From Candidatus Kapaibacterium sp. (GTDB lineage: Bacteria > Bacteroidota > Ignavibacteria > Palsa-1295), in assembly GCA_025450975.1 (NCBI GenBank), contig JANWLI010000172.1:1-5984 (forward strand): 5,984 nucleotides of DNA. Direction: 5' to 3'. Position numbers and translations under genes: made by a program. Below, in pieces: positions 1-5,865 of the stretch (position 1 is its first letter; every line of letters starts with the position of its first letter). The notes below the pieces were generated by a model, which was not told where the DNA came from, made no database searches, and worked only from the letters and a program-made list of their open reading frames with translations.

Positions 1-1313
1 GTACTCTTGTCACCGGTTGCGCTGCTGCCAAGACAGACAATGGCAAGGGAATCGCGGGTAGTGGTTTCCATTGCATGTATTTGCCGATCAAGACGGGTAA
101 CGCAACAGATTTGTACATGGGCTATGACGGCATCCACTATGCTGCCACAAAAGGCGCTGAGATTATCGTCTGCTCCTGGGCGAACGATTCAGTGGATTTC
201 ATCGAGTTTATTGATTTCTTCTCGTCGATCATCGCATCGGCAACCGATCTCGGATCCCTGATCGTCGCATCGGCGGGCAATTTCTCATCCGATAACGATA
301 TCTTTCCCTACTATCCTGCTGTGTTCGATCGAGTATTGGCAGTCGGCGGGACGAAAAAAGATAACGACCAGGCTTGGCCGAATACCTGTTTTGGAAAAAC
401 GGTTGATGTGTATGCGCCTGCTGAAAGTGTGTTCACTACCGATCTGCCCGATAGTAATTCCTATGATGTTGCTTCAGGAACCTCGTTCTCTGCGCCACTG
501 ACGGGCGGCGTTGCAGGAATCCTTGCTTCAAAGTATCCTGCGTGGACACCAGAGCTTATTGCTCGCCAGATTGTAGTTACCTGTGATAACGTCGTTAACC
601 CATCGAATCGCAACAAGTACTGGGGCCGCGTCAACGCCTACCGTGCGTTGACCGAACCGACATTCCCCGGACTTAAGATCACGACGTTCAGTGTCGACAA
701 TGTCGAAGGCGGTACCCTAGAGTACATTGATAAGAAGTACACGCTTGATGTGACATTTAAGAATCTCGTCAGCCCGGGTTCAGTGAACGTTGTCCTGCTC
801 AATGGTGAGTATTACAATGTCAGTCAGGCTTCGGCGTCGCTTGGCACGATGAATACCGATGCGGAGAAGACCGGTCGATTTGTCTTTGAGCGCGATCCGC
901 AGAAATACTGGGAGCCTACCGACGAGGTTCCGATAAAGCTTCTGTTCTATGCTACGGACGGCAACAAGTATAAAGACACCCTGGAGATCTATCTATTCGT
1001 TGTCGACGATCTTCCGTGGATCGTCGAGAGCGTTTCTTCGGAGACGGACGATCAGCTCATCGTTGAGAACTGGCCGAATCCGGCAAGCGCGGCGACGACC
1101 GTACGCCTCACACTTCGTGAGCAGGATGCAATTCGTGTGTCGCTTCGCGACATGCTTGGCCGCGAAGTGGTTGCAACGACCGAACAAGTGTATGGTGCAG
1201 GAATGCACGATGTACAACTCGATGTACAGGAGCTTCCGGCAGGATTGTATTCGTGTGTCGTCGAGTCCCGCAGTGGTATGCGTATCGTGCGGCAGCTTGT
1301 TGTTTCTCGATAA
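1..1313 (+). CDS. Secreted subtilisin-family (S8) serine protease with T9SS C-terminal sorting domain, 5'-truncated by window edge
   Basis: The reading frame is open from the first complete codon (base 3) and yields 436 residues. The 5' end lies outside the window. The first residues, T-L-V-T-G-C-A-A followed by N-G-K-G-I-A-G, match the segment right after the catalytic His of subtilases (HGTxVAGxxAA...NGxGxxG), so His is just off the edge and the Asp box further upstream. S-A-G-N (Asn about residue 93) supplies the oxyanion hole, and G-T-S-F-S-A-P carries the nucleophile Ser (about residue 161, bases 483-485). The catalytic domain ends near residue 217. A beta-rich, probably Ig-like region follows (about 220-345). 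The last 80 residues form a type A T9SS sorting domain: W-P-N-P-A near residue 357, then L-R-D-M-L-G-R-E-V, L-P-A-G-L-Y, and the terminal R-Q-L-V-V-S-R. By family knowledge the tail directs export across the outer membrane and is then cleaved. The natural substrate cannot be inferred. Start coordinates are set by the window, not by a start codon. Confidence 0.93.
   Translation, partial: TLVTGCAAAKTDNGKGIAGSGFHCMYLPIKTGNATDLYMGYDGIHYAATKGAEIIVCSWANDSVDFIEFIDFFSSIIASATDLGSLIVASAGNFSSDNDIFPYYPAVFDRVLAVGGTKKDNDQAWPNTCFGKTVDVYAPAESVFTTDLPDSNSYDVASGTSFSAPLTGGVAGILASKYPAWTPELIARQIVVTCDNVVNPSNRNKYWGRVNAYRALTEPTFPGLKITTFSVDNVEGGTLEYIDKKYTLDVTFKNLVSPGSVNVVLLNGEYYNVSQASASLGTMNTDAEKTGRFVFERDPQKYWEPTDEVPIKLLFYATDGNKYKDTLEIYLFVVDDLPWIVESVSSETDDQLIVENWPNPASAATTVRLTLREQDAIRVSLRDMLGREVVATTEQVYGAGMHDVQLDVQELPAGLYSCVVESRSGMRIVRQLVVSR
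1059..1310 (+). other. T9SS type A C-terminal sorting domain (Por secretion tail) of the protease
   Basis: This is the last ~80 codons of the S8 protease. Visible hallmarks are W-P-N-P-A-S near the domain start (usually Y-P-N-P), an alternating hydrophobic strand (T-V-R-L-T-L), the turn D-M-L-G-R-E-V, the strand L-P-A-G-L-Y, and a final positively charged strand R-I-V-R-Q-L-V-V-S-R. In Bacteroidota and relatives, such domains are recognised by the PorU/PorV machinery. Its presence is the main reason for placing the organism in that group. Confidence 0.88.
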
Positions 1314-1336
1314 GAATTTTTATTTAGCGTTACTTT

Positions 1337-1341
1337 AAGGA
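1337..1341 (+). promoter_or_regulatory. Shine-Dalgarno site of nuoM
   Basis: AAGGA lies 7 bases before the nuoM ATG at 1349, at good spacing, and fixes this ATG as the start. The rest of the 35-bp gap after the protease stop is AT-rich. It shows neither a stem-loop terminator nor a convincing promoter. Confidence 0.7.
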
Positions 1342-1348
1342 TAGTACA

Positions 1349-2965
1349 ATGGACTTAGGATTTCCTATTTTATCAGTACTGACGTTTCTGCCCGTCTTGG
1401 GTATGATCGTCATTGCCCTCATCCACAAGGATAATGTAAAGATAATCCGAACGGTGACCATAGCAGTGACGGCATTGCAGATCGTGTTCTCGATCGTCCT
1501 GTGGATGACCTTCGACACGACACTTGCAGGCATCAATGACCCCAACAGCTTCCAGTACATCGAGCGTGTACCGTGGATCCGGATCGCCGGCCTTGGGATC
1601 TTTGGCAACGTCAGCATCGATTACTTCATGGGAATCGACGGCCTTTCGGTAACGATGATCCTCCTGACATCGCTCATCAGCTTTGTCGGTGCGATCGCAA
1701 GCTTCTCGATCACGAAGCAGCATAAAGGCTACTTCATGATGTACCTCTTGCTCGTCACCGGTATGATGGGCGTCTTCTGCGCACTCGACTTCTTCCTCTT
1801 CTACATTTTCTGGGAGTTGATGCTGCTGCCGATGTACTTCCTCATCGGTATTTGGGGCGGACCGCGCAGAGAGTATGCAGCGATCAAGTTCTTTATCTAC
1901 ACGCTCTTCGGTTCGGTCTTCATGCTGCTTGTGATGATCGGCCTCTACTTCTCGACCGTCGTGACGGGTATCGACCCGGCAACCGGTCAGCAGATCTCCT
2001 ACCATTCGTTCAGCATCATCGACATGATGAATCCGGCGAACATGACGATGGGCATCTTCGCAACGATAGGCGACACCTGGCGATACATAGGGTACGGAGC
2101 GCTCTTCCTCGGCTTTGCTATTAAGATACCAAGGTTCCCGTTCCATACGAGGCTGCCCGATGCACACGTAGAAGCGCCGACGGCGATCTCGGTTATCCTT
2201 GCAGGCGTGCTGCTGAAGATGGGTACGTACGGTATCCTCCGCATTTGCTTCGGTATCTTCCCGGAAATTGCCGTTGCGACGAGCCAGTACATGGTGATCT
2301 TCGGATTTATCAATATTGTCTACGGTGCGTTCTGTGCAATGGCGCAGACGGACCTGAAGAAGCTGATCGCCTACAGTTCGGTCAGCCACATGGGATACGT
2401 GCTGCTTGGTATGGCGGCACTTAATAGCCAGGGAATGGTCGGCGCGATCTTCCAGATGTTTAATCATGGTACGATCACGGCCATGCTCTTCCTTTCGGTC
2501 GGCGTGCTTTACGATCGTGCACATACGCGCGGACTTAACGAGTTCGGCGGACTTGCCAATAAGATGCCGAAGTACTTCGCGCTTGTCGTGATCTGCTACT
2601 TTGCATCGCTCGGATTGCCGGGTATGTCGGGCTTCATTTCCGAAGCATTCGTCTTCCTCGGTGCATTCCAGACCTGGCAGTTCTGGACGATCCTTTCGAC
2701 ACTCGGCATTATCCTTACCGCAGCATACATGCTCTGGGCATTACAGCGTATGTTTCTCGGCAAGTTGCCCGAGCGTTGGGAAGGGCTGACCGATATTAAC
2801 GGCCGCGAGCTTGTCTCGCTGGTGCCGCTTGCTGCGATCGTGATCTTCCTCGGCATTTACCCATCGCCGATCCTTGATCTGATGACGACGAGCGTTAACC
2901 AGCTTGTTGCTTTTGTTCAGGCCGCAGGCCCGAAGGCTATCGAAGCTGCAACTATCATCCGCTAA
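1349..2965 (+). CDS. nuoM: NADH-quinone oxidoreductase subunit M (complex I antiporter-like subunit)
   Basis: The product is 538 residues, near the family's usual ~500, and hydrophobic throughout with about 14 membrane segments. NuoM is one of three antiporter-like subunits in the complex I membrane arm that translocate protons as quinone is reduced. Expected residues are present: Glu156 in F-W-E-L-M-L-L-P-M-Y, Lys259 in F-A-I-K-I-P, Lys290 in L-L-K-M-G-T-Y-G, His347 in S-V-S-H-M-G-Y, and Glu432 in S-G-F-I-S-E-A-F. These correspond to E. coli Glu144, Lys234, Lys265, a channel His and Glu407. G-V-L-L-K-M-G-T-Y-G and the overall pattern separate it from NuoL and NuoN. Odd: the signature normally reading P-F-H-T-W-L-P-D-A-H has Arg268 in place of Trp, and residue 262, usually Leu or Met, is also Arg. 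The start is supported by the SD at 1337-1341. nuoN follows after 6 bp. The upstream neighbour is a secreted protease, not nuoL. Confidence 0.97.
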   Translation: MDLGFPILSVLTFLPVLGMIVIALIHKDNVKIIRTVTIAVTALQIVFSIVLWMTFDTTLAGINDPNSFQYIERVPWIRIAGLGIFGNVSIDYFMGIDGLSVTMILLTSLISFVGAIASFSITKQHKGYFMMYLLLVTGMMGVFCALDFFLFYIFWELMLLPMYFLIGIWGGPRREYAAIKFFIYTLFGSVFMLLVMIGLYFSTVVTGIDPATGQQISYHSFSIIDMMNPANMTMGIFATIGDTWRYIGYGALFLGFAIKIPRFPFHTRLPDAHVEAPTAISVILAGVLLKMGTYGILRICFGIFPEIAVATSQYMVIFGFINIVYGAFCAMAQTDLKKLIAYSSVSHMGYVLLGMAALNSQGMVGAIFQMFNHGTITAMLFLSVGVLYDRAHTRGLNEFGGLANKMPKYFALVVICYFASLGLPGMSGFISEAFVFLGAFQTWQFWTILSTLGIILTAAYMLWALQRMFLGKLPERWEGLTDINGRELVSLVPLAAIVIFLGIYPSPILDLMTTSVNQLVAFVQAAGPKAIEAATIIR

Positions 2966-2971
2966 GAACGA

Positions 2972-4687
2972 ATGGAAGAGCTTATTCAACCTGGTTCGAT
3001 AGAACATCTCAAGGCGACAGCGGAGCAGACGCTTCCGTACGTCCAGTACAGTCTGGAGAAATTCTGGCCCGAGTCGTTACTGACGGCCGGTTTCATTCTC
3101 GCCATTATCCTCGATCTCTTCCTGCGCAAGACAAGCCATAAGAAGCTTACCGGCTACTTTGCGCTTCTTGTACTGGCAGTGGTCACGTATTTTTCATGGC
3201 AGCAGTGGGTCCCGTACGATGCAGCTAAGCCTTGGGAAGGTGGTCGTATTATTTTCCCGTACTCCCAATCATTCGGTAGTGGTCCATTTGCCCCTATTGC
3301 TGATGGGGTCGGCGGATTCATCACTGCTTACGGTATGTCGGTCGTCGACAACTTTGCCGTCTTTTTCAAACTGCTGATCGCTGTCTCGGCGATGTTCATC
3401 GTTTGTATGTCGCTCTTTTCGCGCGAAGTCGAAGAACGCGGCCGTCGTAACGGCGAGTACTTCTCGCTGCTGCTTGCAGTGACGCTCGGCATGTTCTTAA
3501 TGCCTGCTGCGACCGATCTTATCATGATGTATATCGCCCTCGAGCTTGTCTCGATCACGAGCTACATCATGGCCGGCTTCATGAAGGATACCGATCGCGG
3601 ATCCGAAGCATCGATGAAGTATGTGCTCTACGGCGCATTCAGCTCCGGGCTCATGATCTACGGATTTTCCATTCTCTATGGACTTACGGGCACGACGAAT
3701 CTTGTTGCCATGAGGCAGATCCTGCAGACCGGCGTCGAAGGTGGTGGCATCAACATGATCGCTTTGTGGACAGGAGTGATCCTCTCGCTGGCGGGCATGG
3801 GGTATAAGATCAGCGCTGCGCCGTTTCACTTCTGGACGCCCGACGTCTACGAAGGCGCGCCGATCCCGGTCACCGCATTACTTTCCGTTGCATCGAAGGC
3901 AGCAGGGTTTGGGTTACTGATGCGATTCCTGTTGTTCGGCTTCCCGGTCGATCCGAAGACGGCATTGCCGCTGATCGACTGGCCGATCGTGATCGCCGTC
4001 CTTGCCGCGCTGACAATGACGCTCGGCAACTTCGCAGCGCTCCGGCAGAAGAACATGAAGCGTATGCTTGCGTACTCGACGATCGCGCATGCCGGGTACA
4101 TGATGGTGGGGCTTGTTGCCGCAGGTGCAGGCGTGATGGCCATTGGCCTGAGTCGTGGCGCAAGCGATATGGGTATCGTCTCGATCCTGATCTACCTCGT
4201 ATCGTACATGTTCATGAATCTGGGTGCGTTCTATTGCATTATGCTTATTGCCAATAAGATCGGCTCCGAAGAGATCGAAGATTACAAAGGCTTTGCAAAA
4301 CGCTCGCCGCTCCTTGCTGTGAGTTTGACGATCTTCCTCGTATCGCTCACGGGTATTCCGCTCACGATCGGCTTCATCGGTAAGCTCTACGTCTTTACGG
4401 CCATCCTGGATCAGCCGAAGTGGATCTGGCTTGCCGTTGTGATGGTGCTGAACTCTGTTGTGTCGCTCTACTACTATGTTCGCGTCATGCAGGCAATGTT
4501 TATCAAGCAGGCAGACGCACAGCCGGTGGGTGATCTTGCAGTTGCTTCCGACGGCAGCCTGACGTACTCGATGGGTTCGAAGCTCTTCATCTTTGCATTC
4601 CTGGTGCCGACGATCGTCTTTGGTGTATACTTTACGCCGATCATTGATTTCGCCGGTCAGGTCATCCGGTTCTTCACCGTAAGGTAA
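2972..4687 (+). CDS. nuoN: NADH-quinone oxidoreductase subunit N (complex I antiporter-like subunit)
   Basis: The product is 571 residues, longer than the ~485 of E. coli NuoN. The surplus is an N-terminal stretch of about 33 residues before the first membrane helix and a long loop at about residues 80-120. NuoN sits in the complex I membrane arm beside NuoK and NuoM and takes part in proton translocation. Visible family marks are M-Y-I-A-L-E-L-V-S (Glu191), M-G-Y-K-I-S-A-A-P-F-H-F-W-T-P-D-V-Y-E-G-A-P (Lys279), S-V-A-S-K (Lys309), M-K-R-M-L-A-Y-S-T-I-A-H-A-G-Y (His373), and T-G-I-P-L-T-I-G-F-I-G-K (Lys471; NuoN characteristically has Lys where NuoM has Glu). Its W-T-P-D signature is intact, unlike nuoM's. 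The gap from nuoM is only 6 bp and no strong SD is present (A-rich AAGAACGA overlaps the nuoM stop), so translation is probably coupled. No nearby in-frame Met offers a better start. Confidence 0.97.
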   Translation: MEELIQPGSIEHLKATAEQTLPYVQYSLEKFWPESLLTAGFILAIILDLFLRKTSHKKLTGYFALLVLAVVTYFSWQQWVPYDAAKPWEGGRIIFPYSQSFGSGPFAPIADGVGGFITAYGMSVVDNFAVFFKLLIAVSAMFIVCMSLFSREVEERGRRNGEYFSLLLAVTLGMFLMPAATDLIMMYIALELVSITSYIMAGFMKDTDRGSEASMKYVLYGAFSSGLMIYGFSILYGLTGTTNLVAMRQILQTGVEGGGINMIALWTGVILSLAGMGYKISAAPFHFWTPDVYEGAPIPVTALLSVASKAAGFGLLMRFLLFGFPVDPKTALPLIDWPIVIAVLAALTMTLGNFAALRQKNMKRMLAYSTIAHAGYMMVGLVAAGAGVMAIGLSRGASDMGIVSILIYLVSYMFMNLGAFYCIMLIANKIGSEEIEDYKGFAKRSPLLAVSLTIFLVSLTGIPLTIGFIGKLYVFTAILDQPKWIWLAVVMVLNSVVSLYYYVRVMQAMFIKQADAQPVGDLAVASDGSLTYSMGSKLFIFAFLVPTIVFGVYFTPIIDFAGQVIRFFTVR

Positions 4688-5007
4688 TGGTACCATTTGA
4701 ACTGACGGTCGAAGAACTGAAAAAAATGCGCGATGAGGGCACACCTCATCAGCTTATCGATTGCCGCCGCGCAGACGAATTCTCCTTTTCAAATATCGGC
4801 GGCACGCTCGTCGAGATGGAGACGATCCCCGATCATCTCCACGACTTCACGGAAGACACACCGCTGGTCGTTATGTGCCGTACAGGCGCCCGTAGTGCCC
4901 GTGTAGCGCAATATCTCCGCCAGAACGGCTTCCCCAACGCCCAAAACCTCCAGGGCGGCATCTACGCCTGGAGCGAACGCATCGACCCGGAAGTGAAGCT
5001 GTATTAG
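4687..5007 (+). CDS. Single-domain rhodanese-like protein
   Basis: The product is 106 residues with no signal peptide, so probably cytoplasmic. It is one full rhodanese domain: Q-L-I-D-C-R-R-A-D-E-F (Asp25, Arg27), N-I-G-G, then the active-site loop C-R-T-G-A-R-S with catalytic Cys64, then L-R-Q-N-G-F-x-N-A-Q-N-L-Q-G-G-I-x-A-W. Rhodaneses carry a persulfide on this Cys and pass sulfur to acceptors such as cyanide, thiols or sulfur-carrier pathways. A six-residue loop beginning at Cys fits sulfur transferases rather than the longer loop of Cdc25-type phosphatases. A second Cys (Cys26) replaces the usual Val in L-I-D-V-R. The ATG overlaps the nuoN stop by one base (TAATG), and AAGG at 4681-4684 is only 2 bases from the ATG, so expression probably relies on coupling to nuoN. 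The physiological acceptor is unknown; a sulfur or Fe-S role linked to complex I would be speculation. Confidence 0.93.
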   Translation: MVPFELTVEELKKMRDEGTPHQLIDCRRADEFSFSNIGGTLVEMETIPDHLHDFTEDTPLVVMCRTGARSARVAQYLRQNGFPNAQNLQGGIYAWSERIDPEVKLY

Positions 5008-5060
5008 TCAGAACTGGGATTTGTGGGATTAATGGGATTTTTGAGATTTTCCAGTTCAGA
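5008..5060. repeat. Imperfect 10-bp inverted repeat enclosing the 9-bp tandem array
   Basis: TCAGAACTGG (5008-5017) and CCAGTTCAGA (5051-5060) are inverse complements at 9 of 10 positions. The inner GAACTGG/CCAGTTC (5011-5017 and 5051-5057) is perfect. The left arm begins immediately after the rhodanese TAG and overlaps the first repeat unit by 3 bases. The right arm contains the hydrolase stop codon (TGA on the minus strand, 5056-5058). It could form a stem with a ~33-base loop on either transcript, but no U-tract follows on either strand, so it is not a standard intrinsic terminator. Confidence 0.6.
5015..5050. repeat. Four tandem 9-bp units (consensus TGGGATTTN) in the convergent intergenic gap
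   Basis: Units lie at 5015-5023, 5024-5032, 5033-5041 and 5042-5050 with no spacer. Unit 1 is TGGGATTTG. Unit 2 ends in AA instead of TG, unit 3 ends in T, and unit 4 has A for the third base and ends in T. The array is 36 bp exactly and fills most of the space between the rhodanese and the hydrolase stop codons. It is not in either reading frame. Confidence 0.85.
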
Positions 5061-5811
5061 CTTTGCTCCAGAAATATCTGACTGCATTCCCTAAACTCAC
5101 CAGATCCAGCTTCCCGATCGGATGCGGCGAATTCGGATGCACGGCTAACGATGCCTGCGTCATGCCGATGGCTTTGTAGAGACGGTCGATTTCCTCGAGT
5201 GGCACCAGTTCATCGCGATCGCCGACACTTAAGAGGACTGGTACTTTTGATGCGTTAATATCTTCCACTTCCAGTTTTTTTGTACGGAAGTTTTCCATGA
5301 TCGAGCGCATGAGGGCCGTTGCGCGGTCAAGGCCGTTAGCTGCATGCATTCCTGACAAAATGTCAAACCCTTTCTGCGAGCGGTTGCGGATGGTTTCGAC
5401 CGATGCCTGCTCGCAATTCTTCACGATAGCGTCTTCCGTCCAGTAAAACTTCATCGCGTGCGAGACGACGCTGCGAATACGCTCCGGCGCACGGAAAGCT
5501 GTCTGCAAGCCAACGTATCCTCCCAGGCTGTAGCCGATGATGTCAACGCGCTCAACTTTTAAGTGATCGAGCAGGGCAAGGACGTCCGTCGCCAGATCAT
5601 CGTAGGTCAGGCTTTCTCGTGTTGTCGTGCTTTCTCCATGAGAAGGGAAGTCGAGAAGGATTTGCGGATGGCTGCTAAAGAGCTCTCGAATTTTTCCGAA
5701 TTCGTTTCTCGTGGAAAGCGCACTGTGCAGAAATAACATCGGCATTCCGGCGCCTTCGGTAACTTCGAATGCGATCTTCGCAGTATCGGTTTGTAGGAAT
5801 TGTGTGGGCAT
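5056..5811 (-). CDS. Alpha/beta-fold hydrolase
   Basis: The product is 251 residues, a typical length for a soluble single-domain alpha/beta hydrolase, with no signal peptide. In order: strand and oxyanion segment L-F-L-H-S (about residues 26-30, with Ser where H-G is usual), D-F-P-S-H-G-E-S (54-61), nucleophile elbow G-Y-S-L-G-G with Ser95, a helical cap region (about 120-185), V-G-D-R-D-E-L-V-P with the likely catalytic Asp200, and S-P-H-P with the likely catalytic His230. The triad looks complete, so an active esterase, lactonase or C-C hydrolase is likely, but the substrate cannot be read from the sequence. The ATG is chosen because the first beta strand starts at about residue 4; the next Met (residue 23) would cut it off. 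No SD precedes the ATG, since the U-tract of the hppD terminator directly abuts it. It converges on the rhodanese with a 48-bp gap. hppD lies upstream on the same strand, but the terminator argues against simple co-transcription. Confidence 0.88.
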   Translation of the reverse strand: MPTQFLQTDTAKIAFEVTEGAGMPMLFLHSALSTRNEFGKIRELFSSHPQILLDFPSHGESTTTRESLTYDDLATDVLALLDHLKVERVDIIGYSLGGYVGLQTAFRAPERIRSVVSHAMKFYWTEDAIVKNCEQASVETIRNRSQKGFDILSGMHAANGLDRATALMRSIMENFRTKKLEVEDINASKVPVLLSVGDRDELVPLEEIDRLYKAIGMTQASLAVHPNSPHPIGKLDLVSLGNAVRYFWSKV

Positions 5812-5843
5812 AAAAAAAAGCGGACTTGAGCAAGTCCGCTTTT
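5812..5843 (-). terminator. Intrinsic terminator of hppD
   Basis: On the minus strand a 12-bp perfect stem (arms 5832-5843 and 5816-5827, core AGCGGACTT/AAGTCCGCT) has a 4-base loop (5828-5831). It is followed by an uninterrupted U-tract: the T residues at 5819-5812, the first four of which also belong to the stem base. It starts 22 bases after the hppD stop. On the plus strand only four T's follow the stem and no plus-strand gene needs it, so it reads as a minus-strand terminator. Its last U is immediately followed by the ATG of the hydrolase. Confidence 0.9.
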
Positions 5844-5851
5844 CAAATTTA
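5844..5851 (-). promoter_or_regulatory. Possible Bacteroidota-type -7 element (TAAATTTG) for the hydrolase
   Basis: The minus strand reads TAAATTTG between the hppD stop and the terminator stem, an exact match to the TAnnTTTG element of Bacteroidota promoters. I find no TTTG-like -33 element at the usual distance upstream. If real, transcription would begin inside the terminator's first arm and give a ~25-30-base leader for the hydrolase. A chance match in an AT-rich stretch is quite possible. Confidence 0.22.
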
Positions 5852-5865
5852 CGACAGGTTCTCGC

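Noticed and set aside
1290..1348. Promoter for nuoM in the gap after the protease
   Set aside because: The stretch is AT-rich, but I could not find a -35/-10 pair or a TTTG/TAnnTTTG pair with acceptable matches and spacing.
1373..2524. A long open frame on the minus strand opposite nuoM (383 codons)
   Set aside because: It is the antisense shadow of a hydrophobic protein gene. The translation is an unstructured mix rich in His, Arg, Asp and Glu with no recognisable domain, while nuoM on the other strand is unmistakable.
3914..4744. A long open frame on the minus strand opposite nuoN and the rhodanese start (276 codons)
   Set aside because: It has the same antisense pattern of charged residues, no domain, and runs across the junction of two well-supported plus-strand genes.
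5015..5050. CRISPR-like array
   Set aside because: The units are 9 bp, directly adjacent, with no spacers and no cas genes nearby.
5008..5060. Shared bidirectional intrinsic terminator for the rhodanese and hydrolase
   Set aside because: The potential stem is short, the loop is about 33 bases, and no U-tract follows on either strand. It is kept only as an inverted repeat.
5056..5811. Assigning the hydrolase to a specific catabolic step because it neighbours hppD
   Set aside because: Homogentisate breakdown uses enzymes of other folds (for example fumarylacetoacetase), and the motifs seen are generic to the alpha/beta-hydrolase superfamily.
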